From the NCBI GenBank assembly GCA_904420045.1, contig CAJFTY010000028.1:1-64000 (forward strand): a DNA stretch of 64,000 nucleotides, given 5' to 3'. This document shows, one piece after another, positions 7,940 through 16,121 of this stretch. Positions within the stretch are counted from its first letter, which is position 1; the number at the start of each line of letters is the position of its first letter. The translations under genes were made by a program, and so were the position numbers. The notes beneath the pieces were generated by a model. It had not been told where the DNA came from and ran no database searches. It saw only the letters and a list, made by a program, of their open reading frames with translations. The stretch comes from Candidatus Metaruminococcus caecorum. GTDB taxonomy: Bacteria > Bacillota > Clostridia > Oscillospirales > Ruminococcaceae.

Positions 7940-8049
7940 CAGTTATATTCTAGGAAACTTCCCGGGGCGGGCGCCTCAGGGATTTCAGCGGCAGATTGGG
8001 GGCACCACCTTTTGTCGCTTTATAAAAATAGTGCAAGAAGGAGAACAAC

Positions 8050-8838
8050 ATGAAAACTGCATTATCAATCGCTGGAAGCGATTCCAGCGGAGGCGCCGGT
8101 ATTCAAGCGGATTTGAAAACAATGACGATGAACGGTGTTTACGGGATGTGCGCCATCACGGCGCTGACCGCACAAAACACCACCGGCGTAACAGCAATCG
8201 AAAAGGTCACTTCGGAATTTTTAGCCCAGCAGATCCAGGCGGTGTTTGATGACATCCCTCCGGACGCGGTAAAGGTGGGAATGATCCCCTCCGCCAGACT
8301 CATTGAAACCGCGGCCGACCAGCTGGCGGCGTATCACGCCTCCAACATTGTGGTGGATCCCGTGATGGTGGCCACCAGCGGCGCGCGGCTGATCGACGAG
8401 GACGCGGTGAAAACGCTCACAGAGAGGCTTCTTCCCCTGGCCACCGTAATCACGCCCAATATTCCCGAGGCGGAAACCCTGTCCGGGATGGTGATTCACA
8501 CCAAAGAGGACATGGTCAGGGCCGCCGAGAAAATTTACGGCGCGTATCGCTGCGCGGTGCTCTGCAAAGGCGGGCACCGCTTAAACGACGCCAACGACCT
8601 GTTATACGACAGCGAGGGACCAACCTGGTTTTTTGGGACGCGCATCGACAACCTCAACACCCATGGAACCGGCTGTACCCTTTCCAGCGCGATTGCTTCG
8701 AACCTCGCCAAAGGGTGTGATCTGAAAACCTCGGTTCAAAGGGCAAAGGAATACCTGTCAGGCGCACTTGCCGCCATGCTCGATCTGGGCCACGGCTCCG
8801 GGCCGATGAACCACGCGTATCGGATTATAGCAGAATAA
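8050..8838 (+). CDS. thiD: Hydroxymethylpyrimidine/phosphomethylpyrimidine kinase ThiD
   Basis: The protein has 262 residues of the ribokinase-like fold. It phosphorylates HMP and HMP-phosphate to the pyrophosphate used by ThiE. Visible motifs are AGSDSSGGAGIQADLKT at the N-terminus, VVDPVMVATSG in the middle, and NTHGTGCTLSSAIA with the catalytic Asp/Gly-rich anion hole region near the C-terminus. The RBS AGAAGGAGAA precedes the ATG. It is followed after 20 bases by thiC, so the pyrimidine branch lies at the end of the operon. Confidence 0.96.
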   Translation: MKTALSIAGSDSSGGAGIQADLKTMTMNGVYGMCAITALTAQNTTGVTAIEKVTSEFLAQQIQAVFDDIPPDAVKVGMIPSARLIETAADQLAAYHASNIVVDPVMVATSGARLIDEDAVKTLTERLLPLATVITPNIPEAETLSGMVIHTKEDMVRAAEKIYGAYRCAVLCKGGHRLNDANDLLYDSEGPTWFFGTRIDNLNTHGTGCTLSSAIASNLAKGCDLKTSVQRAKEYLSGALAAMLDLGHGSGPMNHAYRIIAE

Positions 8839-8858
8839 GATTTTAGGAGGAATTTGCC

Positions 8859-10169
8859 ATGAATACCTATACAACTCAGATGGACGCGGCAAGAAAAGGA
8901 ATTGTCACCCCGCAGATGAAAATTGTCGCCGAAAAAGAACACATGCCGGTGGAGCAGCTGATGGAGCTGGTCGCCCAGGGAAAAGTGGCCATCTGCGCCA
9001 ACAAACGCCACACCTGTCTGGACCCCGAGGGCGTGGGAAGTATGCTGCGCACAAAAATCAACGTCAACCTGGGCGTTTCCAGGGACTGCAAGGACTACGA
9101 TATCGAGATGCAGAAGGTGTTAAGCGCCGTCAAGCTTGGCGCAGAAGCGATTATGGATTTGTCCAGCCACGGCAACACCCAGCCTTTCCGCCAAAAGCTG
9201 ACCAGCGAGTGCCCGGCCATGATTGGAACTGTTCCGGTGTATGACAGCGTCATCCACTACCAGCGGGATCTGGCCACCCTGACCGCCCAGGATTTCATCG
9301 ACGTGGTCCGGCTCCACGCCCAAGACGGCGTGGACTTTGTCACGCTCCACTGCGGGATTACCCAAAAGACCATCGAGCAGATCCGCACCCACAAACGGAA
9401 AATGAACATCGTCAGCCGGGGAGGCAGCCTGGTCTTTGCCTGGATGAGCATGACCGGTCAGGAAAACCCCTTTTATGAGTACTTTGATGAAATCCTTGAC
9501 ATCTGCGAGGAGTACGACGTGACCATTTCGCTGGGGGACGCCTGCCGTCCCGGCTGTCTCGCCGACGCGACAGACGTCTGCCAGATCGAGGAGCTTGTGC
9601 GGCTGGGCGAACTCACCAAGCGGGCCTGGGACCATAACGTCCAGGTGATGGTGGAAGGCCCAGGCCACGTTCCACTCAACCAGGTCGCCGCCAACATGCA
9701 GGTGCAGCAGAGCATCTGCATGGGCGCGCCCTTTTATGTGCTGGGACCGCTTGTCACCGACATCGCTCCGGGTTACGACCACATCACCGCCGCAATCGGC
9801 GGCGCGGTGGCCGCGATGAGCGGCGCGGCGTTTTTGTGCTATGTGACCCCCGCCGAGCATCTGGCCCTCCCCAATGTGGAGGACGTAAAACAAGGCATTA
9901 TCGCCTCCAAAATCGCCGCCCACGCGGCGGACATCGCCAAGGGAATCCCCGGCGCCCGGGACATGGACGACCGGATGGCGGACGCCAGGCGCAACCTGGA
10001 CTGGGACGGCCAGTTTGCCTGCGCCTTGGACCCGGATACCGCCAAGGCGATCCGGGACAGCCGCAAGCCGGAGGACGACCACAGCGACACCTGCAGCATG
10101 TGCGGAAAATTCTGCGCGGTGCGCAGCATGAACAAGGCTCTGGCCGGCGAGTATATTGATATCCTATAA
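8859..10169 (+). CDS. thiC: Phosphomethylpyrimidine synthase ThiC
   Basis: The protein has 436 residues, the short form of ThiC found in anaerobes. It is a radical SAM enzyme that rearranges aminoimidazole ribotide to HMP-phosphate. Landmarks are the long central barrel ([34 protein letters not shown]) and the C-terminal cysteine cluster CSMCGKFC. That cluster reads CX2CX3C here (C412, C415, C419), one residue shorter than the CX2CX4C usually quoted for this family. The RBS AGGAGG is strong. It is the last gene of the operon and ends just before a perfect terminator. Confidence 0.96.
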   Translation: MNTYTTQMDAARKGIVTPQMKIVAEKEHMPVEQLMELVAQGKVAICANKRHTCLDPEGVGSMLRTKINVNLGVSRDCKDYDIEMQKVLSAVKLGAEAIMDLSSHGNTQPFRQKLTSECPAMIGTVPVYDSVIHYQRDLATLTAQDFIDVVRLHAQDGVDFVTLHCGITQKTIEQIRTHKRKMNIVSRGGSLVFAWMSMTGQENPFYEYFDEILDICEEYDVTISLGDACRPGCLADATDVCQIEELVRLGELTKRAWDHNVQVMVEGPGHVPLNQVAANMQVQQSICMGAPFYVLGPLVTDIAPGYDHITAAIGGAVAAMSGAAFLCYVTPAEHLALPNVEDVKQGIIASKIAAHAADIAKGIPGARDMDDRMADARRNLDWDGQFACALDPDTAKAIRDSRKPEDDHSDTCSMCGKFCAVRSMNKALAGEYIDIL

Positions 10170-10231
10170 CCCGCCGTTCCGTCCTATGCCGCTTACACCG
10201 CAGTAAACCAAAACAACCGATTCATATGCAA

Positions 10232-10267
10232 AAAACCTCGTCCGGAATCCGGTCCGGACGAGGTTTT
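10232..10267. terminator. Bidirectional terminator between thiC and the nitroreductase gene
   Basis: A perfect 15-bp stem (AAAACCTCGTCCGGA, 10232-10246, with its complement at 10253-10267) has A- and T-runs at its two ends, so it can end transcription from either side. The converging genes are thiC (+) and the nitroreductase (-). Confidence 0.92.
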
Positions 10268-10282
10268 CTTTGGTTATGGGAT

Positions 10283-11005
10283 TCAAGTTTGTGCTGGATG
10301 AAACACGCCGCCGTTTCCCCAATCGAATCTGCCTCCCGCTTCAATTTCAAAGTGCTTTTTCGCAATACCCAAATCGACCAGATCAAAACGGTAGTCGTCT
10401 TCAATTTGAGCGCTGATCTGACCATTTTCAAAATGAAAGATCGTTTTTTGAGAATTCCGGGCGCTGGGAGCAAGCAAAACCGCCTGCATGCCATCTCTGA
10501 CCCACTGCGGAAGCGGCCGGTCGGCGATCATCCGCTCTTGCATACTCTTGACTTTGCCCCGCAGGGTAGAGCGAAGAAGCTTTTCTTTCACCGAAGCCTT
10601 TTTCACCTTTCCCACCAACAATACACAGACCAATTCCTCGTCAGGACGAACATCCAGCGCCTCTTTGTCATAGGTTCCGCCTACCCAGCAGGTTCCCAAC
10701 CCCATCCCGGTGAGAAATAAAGCCAGATCTTCGCCATAATACCCAATCTTTTCTTTCAGGTCGGGCATATCTGCCATGCCTTTAAGCAGAAGCATAGAAC
10801 GCACATTGGAAAACATTCCATAGGTGGTTTTGATATTTCCAAACGCACAGCTTCCATCCTCCAAAAAGGAGACCGTCAACTGTGATACCGCGTTTTGTTC
10901 CCGGATATACGCCCCGATTTCCTGACGTTGCTGCTCGGTTAACGGCTCATTTAAAAAGCTTCTCCGGGAGATTCTGTTTTCAATTTCCTGATGCAAGAGA
11001 AACAT
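10283..11005 (-). CDS. Nitroreductase family protein (TM1586-like)
   Basis: The protein has 240 residues and looks like the duplicated, fused nitroreductase fold (FMN-binding, NAD(P)H-dependent reductase). The N-terminal RRSFLNEPLT resembles the usual RRS[IV]R start, GLGTCWVGGTYD is the central FMN-site region, and APSARNSQKT near residue 180 supplies the second nitroreductase-like signature. The substrate cannot be told. It lies 12 bases downstream of the MerR gene on the same strand and should share its MerR-type promoter, which suggests induction by an electrophile or aldehyde; this is inference. Confidence 0.8.
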   Translation of the reverse strand: MFLLHQEIENRISRRSFLNEPLTEQQRQEIGAYIREQNAVSQLTVSFLEDGSCAFGNIKTTYGMFSNVRSMLLLKGMADMPDLKEKIGYYGEDLALFLTGMGLGTCWVGGTYDKEALDVRPDEELVCVLLVGKVKKASVKEKLLRSTLRGKVKSMQERMIADRPLPQWVRDGMQAVLLAPSARNSQKTIFHFENGQISAQIEDDYRFDLVDLGIAKKHFEIEAGGRFDWGNGGVFHPAQT

Positions 11006-11017
11006 CCTCCTTTCCAG

Positions 11018-11452
11018 CTATACCGCCGGTTTTTTTGCGGCCGGCAACGAATCGCTGTTTTCTTTTTCTTCCCGCATCCTTTGAAGCTGCTTTTCCGCGG
11101 TCATCAGCCCCTGCTCGTACCGGTCGATCTTATCGTTGAGGCGTTCCAGCGACGCCTGCATATCCGCCATGCGCTCCTGCAGGCGGCTGCGCTGTTCGAC
11201 CAGCAGCGCCTTTCTGGCGTCGATGGTGGAATCTCCCCGCCGGAACAAGTCCACATACTCGATCAGAGCTTCCACCTGAACGCCCGCCTTGCGCATGCAC
11301 TTCATCAGTTCAATCCACCCGCAGGACTCCTTGTCGTAATTCCGAATTCCACTGCTGGTCCGGGGGACCGGCGGAATCAGTCCAATCCGCTCGTAATACC
11401 GAAGGGTGTCCGGGGTGATCTCGTATTTTTTGCTCACTTCTGCAATGGTCAT
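11018..11452 (-). CDS. MerR-family transcriptional regulator, AdhR-like
   Basis: The protein has 144 residues. The N-terminal MerR winged helix is clear (MTIAEVSKKY, TPDTLRYYERIGLIPP, GIRNYD), followed by a long coiled coil (about residues 75-125) for dimerisation. The pattern EYVDLFRRGD with ARKALLVEQR is typical of AdhR/YhdM-type regulators that sense reactive aldehydes. There is no terminal metal-binding cysteine cluster. A promoter with a 19-bp spacer and a perfect dyad lies just upstream, so the gene should regulate itself and the nitroreductase. A near-identical operator stands in front of the alcohol dehydrogenase gene at 44043-45215. Confidence 0.88.
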   Translation of the reverse strand: MTIAEVSKKYEITPDTLRYYERIGLIPPVPRTSSGIRNYDKESCGWIELMKCMRKAGVQVEALIEYVDLFRRGDSTIDARKALLVEQRSRLQERMADMQASLERLNDKIDRYEQGLMTAEKQLQRMREEKENSDSLPAAKKPAV

Positions 11453-11474
11453 GGATCATTACCTCCCTACAACT

Positions 11475-11505
11475 ATTTTAACATCTGGAGTAAACTCCAA
11501 GTCAA
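11475..11505 (-). promoter_or_regulatory. MerR-type promoter/operator of the regulator-nitroreductase operon
   Basis: Read on the minus strand: -35 TTGACT (11500-11505), -10 TAAAAT (11475-11480), spacer 19 bases, longer than the usual 17. Inside the spacer is a perfect dyad TGGAGTTTACTCCA (11486-11499). Overlong spacers with a central dyad are the hallmark of MerR-activated promoters. Confidence 0.85.
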
Positions 11506-11526
11506 GGGGAATTCCTTACATTTTAG

Positions 11527-11560
11527 GAAAACCGTGAGGAGAGCTTTCCTCACGGTTTTC
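11527..11560 (-). terminator. Terminator after the membrane-protein gene
   Basis: A perfect 14-bp stem GAAAACCGTGAGGA / TCCTCACGGTTTTC with a 6-base loop stands just after the stop codon of the gene at 11564. On the minus strand it ends in TTTTC. Confidence 0.85.
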
Positions 11561-11563
11561 GAG

Positions 11564-12031
11564 CTACAAGCGGGCAATCTGTTTGCGCCTTGCCATAAGC
11601 TCTTTTACAAAATCCAGCAAAAAGCACGCCCCCGCTCCCGCCAGAGAGGAGCCCAGGCCCGTGTAAAACGTGCCCAGATAAAGAGGCGGAACCACTTGAA
11701 GGCCTCTTAAAACAATGCCAAAGGTCATCATGAATCCCATGATTAAATACCCTTTCCAGTCGAAAAACGCCAGTAAAAACACCTTTTCCGGATCATATCC
11801 CATGATTCTTCCCCGGTGTTTACGCACCATGCGCCGGAAGATCAGGAAGAAAAACAGCAAAAAGACCGCTGCTGCCACCGCCAGATTCAGCGCAGGCCAC
11901 ACCCACGTGGAGACCATGTCGGGAATGCCAATGCTCAGAATCTTCACTCCCGCAAAGCCCCAGACGATTCCCGCCACGAGCAGCAGCGCAATTTTGGGGA
12001 CCCGGGGCGGAAGGGACAAAACGCGTTTCAT
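11564..12031 (-). CDS. Small integral membrane protein, function unknown
   Basis: The protein has 155 residues with four likely membrane segments (about residues 14-34, 43-66, 92-110 and 121-142) separated by basic loops (RRMVRKHRGR). The C-terminus is basic (ARRKQIARL) and probably cytoplasmic. I recognise no family. It has its own terminator and lies between the MerR operon and the ThuA-like gene on the same strand. Confidence 0.65.
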   Translation of the reverse strand: MKRVLSLPPRVPKIALLLVAGIVWGFAGVKILSIGIPDMVSTWVWPALNLAVAAAVFLLFFFLIFRRMVRKHRGRIMGYDPEKVFLLAFFDWKGYLIMGFMMTFGIVLRGLQVVPPLYLGTFYTGLGSSLAGAGACFLLDFVKELMARRKQIARL

Positions 12032-12069
12032 AGAGACCCCTTTCTATCAGGCTCTGTTCTCGGTTCGTT

Positions 12070-12792
12070 TTAAATGACCGGATTCGGATAATGGCCGTAT
12101 TCCTGCTTCGGGCCGTTTACAGGAGCCGCCCAGCGCACCGCGTTGACCAATACCTTTTGAATGTCCGGGTGGTGATAGGTGGGCAGGGTCTCGTGCCCGG
12201 GCTGGAAATAAAAGACCTTTCCTCTTCCCCGGTGAAAACAGCAGCCGCTGCGAAACACCTCGCCACCCTGGAACCAGCCGATAAACACCAGCTCGTCGGG
12301 CTGGGGAATTTCAAAATGCTCGCCGTAGGTCTCCTCATGCTCCAGGACAATGTGGTCGCCCAAGCCCTCCATAATAGGATGGCCGGGATTGACGCACCAT
12401 AAAATTTCCTTATCGCCGGACTCCCGCCACTTCAGGTTGAGGGTACAGGTTCCGCAGACCTTGTGAAAAATCTTGGACGCATGGCCGGAATGCAGGACAA
12501 TCAGCCCCATTCCCTCTAAAACCCGGCGGTGCACCCGCTCCACCACTTCGTCGGCCACCCGGTCGTGCGCACAGTGCCCCCACCAGACCAGTACATCGGT
12601 GTTGTCTAAAACCTCCTGCGATAAGCCGTGCTCCAGCATCTCTAGCGTGGCGGTGCCGGCACGCAGATCCTCTTCTTTGTTGATAAAGGCGGCGATAGCG
12701 CCGTGGATGCCGTCCGGGTAAATGGCGGCCACCTCGGGCATTTCTTTTTCGTGGATGTACTCATTCCAAACGGTTACGCGAATTTGTTTCAT
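12070..12792 (-). CDS. ThuA-domain protein (trehalose-utilisation family)
   Basis: The protein has 240 residues and the class-I glutamine amidotransferase-like ThuA fold. Characteristic stretches are [11 protein letters not shown] at the N-terminus, [10 protein letters not shown] in the middle, GLIVLHSGH (a nucleophile-elbow-like turn without cysteine), and [14 protein letters not shown] near the end. ThuA proteins are tied to catabolism of trehalose or other sugars, but the reaction is not settled. The RBS GGAGGAAGC is clear. It starts 18 bases after the amidohydrolase gene on the same strand, so the two form an operon. Confidence 0.85.
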   Translation of the reverse strand: MKQIRVTVWNEYIHEKEMPEVAAIYPDGIHGAIAAFINKEEDLRAGTATLEMLEHGLSQEVLDNTDVLVWWGHCAHDRVADEVVERVHRRVLEGMGLIVLHSGHASKIFHKVCGTCTLNLKWRESGDKEILWCVNPGHPIMEGLGDHIVLEHEETYGEHFEIPQPDELVFIGWFQGGEVFRSGCCFHRGRGKVFYFQPGHETLPTYHHPDIQKVLVNAVRWAAPVNGPKQEYGHYPNPVI

Positions 12793-12810
12793 AACAGCTT
12801 CCTCCTGATC

Positions 12811-13635
12811 TTACTTTATGTCGTCGAGGTGAAAAAAGCGAATAAAATTTTCTGCTAAGATGCGCCGGTTGTCCTCCGGCGGAAGGCCCAGGGACAAAAA
12901 ACGCTCCAGCTCCTGCCGATGGCTCCACATGGGGAAATCCGTCCCCCAGAAAAACCGGTGGATACCGTGCTCATACAAAAGCTCCACCGCCTGAGCAGGC
13001 TGTAAAAACATCAGACTGCTAGAGGTGTCAAAGTAGATGTTGGGCGCTTTTAAATACCGGCGGGCTTCCTCCCACCGCTGCCAGCCGCCAAAATGCGCGG
13101 CGATGCACACAAGATCCGGCACCTGTTCCAGCGCCCGGTACAGCCGCTGGGGAGACGACGCATCGGAACGGGGATCTCCCATATGAAACAAAATGGGAAG
13201 GTGCAGCTTTGCAATCTTTTTATAGACGGTAATCGCCTTGGGGTCGTCGATGGGGAACCCCTGAAAATCCGAGTGAAATTTAAATCCGAGAAATCCCATG
13301 GATGCGGCCCGCTCCACCTCAGCCTCCCACCCCTCCATCATCGGGTGCATGGCCGAAAGGCCCAGAAACTCAGGATACTCCTGGCATTTGCGCGCCAAAA
13401 AATCGTTGATAGCGGTCACCTGCTGAGGCTTTGTAGCCACCGAGCACACCAGATATCGAGATACGCCCGCTCGTGCTCCGCTTTCCTTTAACGTGTGGGG
13501 AAACCCTGCGTGGCGCATAGGAATGCCGTAAAAGCTTCCCACCGATTCGCTGGCCCTTTCTGCGATCTTTCCCGGAAAAATATGAGCGTGCGCGTCGATG
13601 ACCGTATAGGCTTGTCCGGTTGAGCGATATTGCAT
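12811..13635 (-). CDS. Amidohydrolase-family metal-dependent hydrolase (COG2159-like)
   Basis: The protein has 274 residues and a TIM-barrel fold. The metal-binding signature DAHAHIFP is at residues 14-21. Further motifs are KFHSDFQGF (metal-bridging or second-shell region), FHMGDP, AAHFGGW with a conserved His, and WGTDFPMW near the C-terminus with the catalytic Asp. It belongs to the amidohydrolase_2 group, which includes decarboxylases and lactonases. The substrate is unknown. It is the first gene of a two-gene operon with a ThuA protein, behind a near-perfect promoter. Confidence 0.85.
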   Translation of the reverse strand: MQYRSTGQAYTVIDAHAHIFPGKIAERASESVGSFYGIPMRHAGFPHTLKESGARAGVSRYLVCSVATKPQQVTAINDFLARKCQEYPEFLGLSAMHPMMEGWEAEVERAASMGFLGFKFHSDFQGFPIDDPKAITVYKKIAKLHLPILFHMGDPRSDASSPQRLYRALEQVPDLVCIAAHFGGWQRWEEARRYLKAPNIYFDTSSSLMFLQPAQAVELLYEHGIHRFFWGTDFPMWSHRQELERFLSLGLPPEDNRRILAENFIRFFHLDDIK

Positions 13636-13682
13636 GGATTGCCTGCTTTCTAAACAATGAAGATTTTTGCATATTTTTGTTT

Positions 13683-13712
13683 ATTATACCGCCGCCGGTA
13701 AAAACCTGTCAA
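13683..13712 (-). promoter_or_regulatory. Promoter of the amidohydrolase-ThuA operon
   Basis: On the minus strand: -35 TTGACA (13707-13712), -10 TATAAT (13683-13688), spacer 18. Both hexamers are perfect consensus. Confidence 0.85.
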
Positions 13713-13752
13713 GAAAAACAGGATTCTCTTTAAGCGTACTTCCCCCATATTC

Positions 13753-13781
13753 TTGCGTTTACTGGAAAAAAACGGTATACT
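13753..13781 (+). promoter_or_regulatory. Promoter of the small membrane protein/esterase genes
   Basis: -35 TTGCGT (13753-13758), -10 TATACT (13776-13781), spacer 17. It fires away from the minus-strand promoter at 13683. Confidence 0.65.
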
Positions 13782-13813
13782 GAAAAAAACAACACGCAAA
13801 GGAGTTTCCCGCT

Positions 13814-14086
13814 ATGAAAAAAATAAATTCCCGCGCCGTAAATCTGATTCTTTCAGGTGTGGTGATCGTCTTAATCCTGATCCCAGAATTGTTCGGGCGC
13901 TCCCTGCTGCTGATGGAAATCACCTACTCTTTCTCCTGCCTCATCCTCTGGTACCTGGCGATTTCCGACCTGATTCGATTTATAAAAGGGGAAAACCGCA
14001 GAGCCGGCATGCTGGTACAAATCTGCATCGCGTTTTTGCTGGCGGTTTTTATCACTGCGCTTCTGATCCGCGTATTTTTGTACTAA
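13814..14086 (+). CDS. Small membrane protein, function unknown
   Basis: The protein has 90 residues with three hydrophobic segments (about residues 10-25, 30-52 and 67-88) and a short basic loop (IKGENRR). The RBS AAAGGAG precedes the ATG. I recognise no family. It is followed after 15 bases by an alpha/beta hydrolase gene with which it is probably co-transcribed. Confidence 0.7.
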   Translation: MKKINSRAVNLILSGVVIVLILIPELFGRSLLLMEITYSFSCLILWYLAISDLIRFIKGENRRAGMLVQICIAFLLAVFITALLIRVFLY

Positions 14087-14101
14087 GGAGAAAGGTTTTT
14101 C

Positions 14102-14818
14102 ATGGACATCGATCTTGTGTTTACCCGCGCCGGGCACGGCCCTCCGCTGGTTTTGCTGCACGGAAACGGCGAGGATCGCTCGTACTTTTCAGCGCAGATC
14201 GACGACTTTATGTGGGATTACGAGGTGATCGCCCTGGACACCCGGGGGCACGGCGGCTCTCCCCGGGGGAATGCTCCCTTTACCCTGCCCCAGTTTGCCG
14301 AGGATCTGAAAGATTTTCTGGACAGCCAACAGCTTTTGAAGATCCATCTGCTGGGATTCAGCGACGGAGCCAACATCGCCCTGCTGTTCGCGCTCAAATA
14401 TCCCCAGTATCTGTCCAGCCTGATCGTAAACAGCGGCAATCAATCCCCATCAGGAATGCGCCTGGGAACGCTTTGTTCGGTCTGGGCCGGATATCTGGCG
14501 GCGTGTGCGGCTGCGCCCTTTCGTCCCGCCTTTCGCCGTAAAAAGGAGCTTTTTCGCCTGATGGCGCTGGAGCCCCACATCGCCCCCGAACAGCTGAAGT
14601 CCATCCGGGTTCCCACCCTGGTGATCGCTGGGGAGCGGGACATGATTCGTCAGTCCCACACCGAGCGGATTGCCCAAAGCATCCCCGGCGCAAAGCTCTG
14701 CCTGATTAAAGGCGACCACTTTGCAGCTGCCGGAAACAGCACCGCGTTCAACCGTTGCGTTCACTCGTTTTTATCCGAGCAAACCAAGCAGGAAACTCCT
14801 CCGCCGTCGAGACCATGA
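14102..14818 (+). CDS. Alpha/beta-fold hydrolase
   Basis: The protein has 238 residues. It has the HGNGED oxyanion-hole region (about residue 20), the LDTRGHGGS strand-loop typical of the family, the nucleophile elbow GFSDGA (serine near residue 86), and a late GDHFA that supplies the catalytic histidine. The acid should be the aspartate in AGERDM. Substrate unknown; esterases, lactonases and C-C hydrolases share this pattern. Preceded by GGAGAAAGG. Confidence 0.85.
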   Translation: MDIDLVFTRAGHGPPLVLLHGNGEDRSYFSAQIDDFMWDYEVIALDTRGHGGSPRGNAPFTLPQFAEDLKDFLDSQQLLKIHLLGFSDGANIALLFALKYPQYLSSLIVNSGNQSPSGMRLGTLCSVWAGYLAACAAAPFRPAFRRKKELFRLMALEPHIAPEQLKSIRVPTLVIAGERDMIRQSHTERIAQSIPGAKLCLIKGDHFAAAGNSTAFNRCVHSFLSEQTKQETPPPSRP

Positions 14819-14875
14819 AACACGATTCGGAAAAGAGGCTGAGAAACTTTTGTCCAAAGAAAGGATGCTTATAAT

Positions 14876-15397
14876 ATGAACAACGAATGCTTAAATCTTA
14901 TCAAAACCCGCCGGAGCTGGCGGCGCTTTGAAAACCGGCAGGTCTTAAAGGAACAGCTGGACGCCGTGTTGGAGGTCGGCACTTATGCTCCCACTGGTAG
15001 AGGAATGCAGTCCCCGGTGATCGTGGCGGTACAGGATCCCGATACCCTCCGGGAGCTTGTCAAGCTCAATGCCTCTATTTTGGACACCGACTCCAACCCC
15101 TATTACGGCGCGCCCACTATCCTGCTGGTGTTCGCTGACTCGGAACGAAACACCTGTGTGGAGGACGGCTCCTGCGTGTTAAACACCCTGATGCTGGCGG
15201 CACACGCCGTTGGTCTTTGCTCCTGCTGGATCCACCGGGAGCGGGAGATGTTTGAAACCCCCGAGGGCCGGGCGCTGATGAAGCGCTGGGGGCTACCGGA
15301 CCGTCTCATTGGAATCGGCGCGCTGGCGCTGGGCTATCCGGAGGGAGAAGCGCCTGCCGCCAAGCCCAGAAAACCGGACTACATCGTCCGCATTTAA
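14876..15397 (+). CDS. Nitroreductase family protein
   Basis: The protein has 173 residues with a classic single-domain nitroreductase layout: IKTRRSWRRFENR at the start (phosphate of FMN), YAPTGRGMQSP, a central stretch ending in VEDGSCVLNTLMLAAHAVGLCSCWIHR (counted as two segments around the FMN ring), and LALGYPEGE near the end. It should be an FMN- and NAD(P)H-dependent oxidoreductase acting as a dimer. Physiological substrate unknown. AAAGGATG stands upstream of the ATG. Confidence 0.88.
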   Translation: MNNECLNLIKTRRSWRRFENRQVLKEQLDAVLEVGTYAPTGRGMQSPVIVAVQDPDTLRELVKLNASILDTDSNPYYGAPTILLVFADSERNTCVEDGSCVLNTLMLAAHAVGLCSCWIHREREMFETPEGRALMKRWGLPDRLIGIGALALGYPEGEAPAAKPRKPDYIVRI

Positions 15398-15507
15398 GAA
15401 GGCTCGTTTTTGGGGTGGGATTTTTCCGCCTTTGCTCGTATTTTCCTCAAATTTGCGGGGCCATGATCCACAGGCACCAAACGGAGGGTTGGGGCATAAC
15501 GTGTAAT

Positions 15508-15523
15508 ACGAGACAATTCTCGT
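15508..15523 (+). repeat. Short inverted repeat in the leader of the Cys-rich peptide gene
   Basis: ACGAGA and TCTCGT flank a CAAT loop 15 bases before the start codon, close to GTGGAGGATC. It may be an operator or a leader hairpin. Confidence 0.4.
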
Positions 15524-15537
15524 AGATGTGGAGGATC

Positions 15538-15786
15538 ATGAGTATGTTCTGTAATTGTAACAACAACACTTGGGATTCCGGTTTTGGAATCTCCGACAAT
15601 TTTGGAAACAACAGCGCAAACTTTGGCAATGGTGGAAATTTTGGTAACAGTCTGGGAACCGGCGCTTTTACGGGCTATATCCCCGTGACAGTGTCCTACA
15701 ACGTTTCTCAGCGGGGCGGCTTTATCCGCAGCACCAACAATTCCAACAATCACTGCCGTTGCTGCTGCCGCTGCTGTAACAACTGA
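15538..15786 (+). CDS. Gly/Asn-rich low-complexity protein with a C-terminal cysteine cluster
   Basis: The protein has 82 residues from the ATG at 15538, chosen for its GTGGAGGATC RBS (an in-frame ATG at 15526 has none). The N-terminus is MSMFCNCNNN; a repetitive middle alternates FGNN, NFGNGG, NFGNSLG; the last ten residues are CRCCCRCCNN. There is no signal peptide. Composition recalls small spore-coat or exosporium proteins that crosslink through cysteines, or metal-binding peptides. I do not recognise a family. A strong terminator follows. The low-complexity bias makes shadow coding unlikely. Confidence 0.65.
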   Translation: MSMFCNCNNNTWDSGFGISDNFGNNSANFGNGGNFGNSLGTGAFTGYIPVTVSYNVSQRGGFIRSTNNSNNHCRCCCRCCNN

Positions 15787-16121
15787 CAGTCAAACCAGCG
15801 CTCCGCTTCTGACCCGCTCGTAAGATTCATCGGTCAAGGCGGAACAGGCCGCTTTTAAGCGGCCTACTTACACTCCCCTCCTTCACATCCTTCCGGCAGG
15901 GATTTTGATTCCTGCCGGAAGTTTTTTATTTTAAATGCTCTTTTTATAAGCATGAAAGACCGCCAGAGGACAAAGATCTCCCGTCAGTTTTCATAAAAAA
16001 GTCGTCCTCTAAGGCGGGCCTTTTTTCGTGACTTTCCCGGGAATTGTGGTACAATAGGGGTAAATGGCGCAGGGTCACAGTTCCAGCGCCCCTGAGAAAA
16101 ATCCTGATTTTATAGAAAGGT
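15787..16121. other. Intergenic region with two terminator-like hairpins
   Basis: No gene is seen. It holds a small AGGCCGCTT/AAGCGGCCT hairpin (15845-15865), the strong terminator at 15891-15928, and a longer imperfect stem CCGCC..AGGAC / GTCCTC..GGCGG followed by TTTTTT (about 15959-16026). A possible -10 TACAAT near 16051 would serve the Cof-type phosphatase. Confidence 0.6.
15891..15928 (+). terminator. Rho-independent terminator after the Cys-rich peptide gene
   Basis: Perfect 10-bp stem TTCCGGCAGG / CCTGCCGGAA (15891-15900, 15911-15920) followed by GTTTTTTATTTT. Confidence 0.9.

Noticed and set aside
7940..8049. Possible regulatory element between thiE and thiD
   Set aside because: Only scattered short complementarities are seen; no motif or terminator is supported.
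9120..10082. A 320-codon frame opposite thiC
   Set aside because: Shadow of ThiC; no RBS and no recognisable domain.
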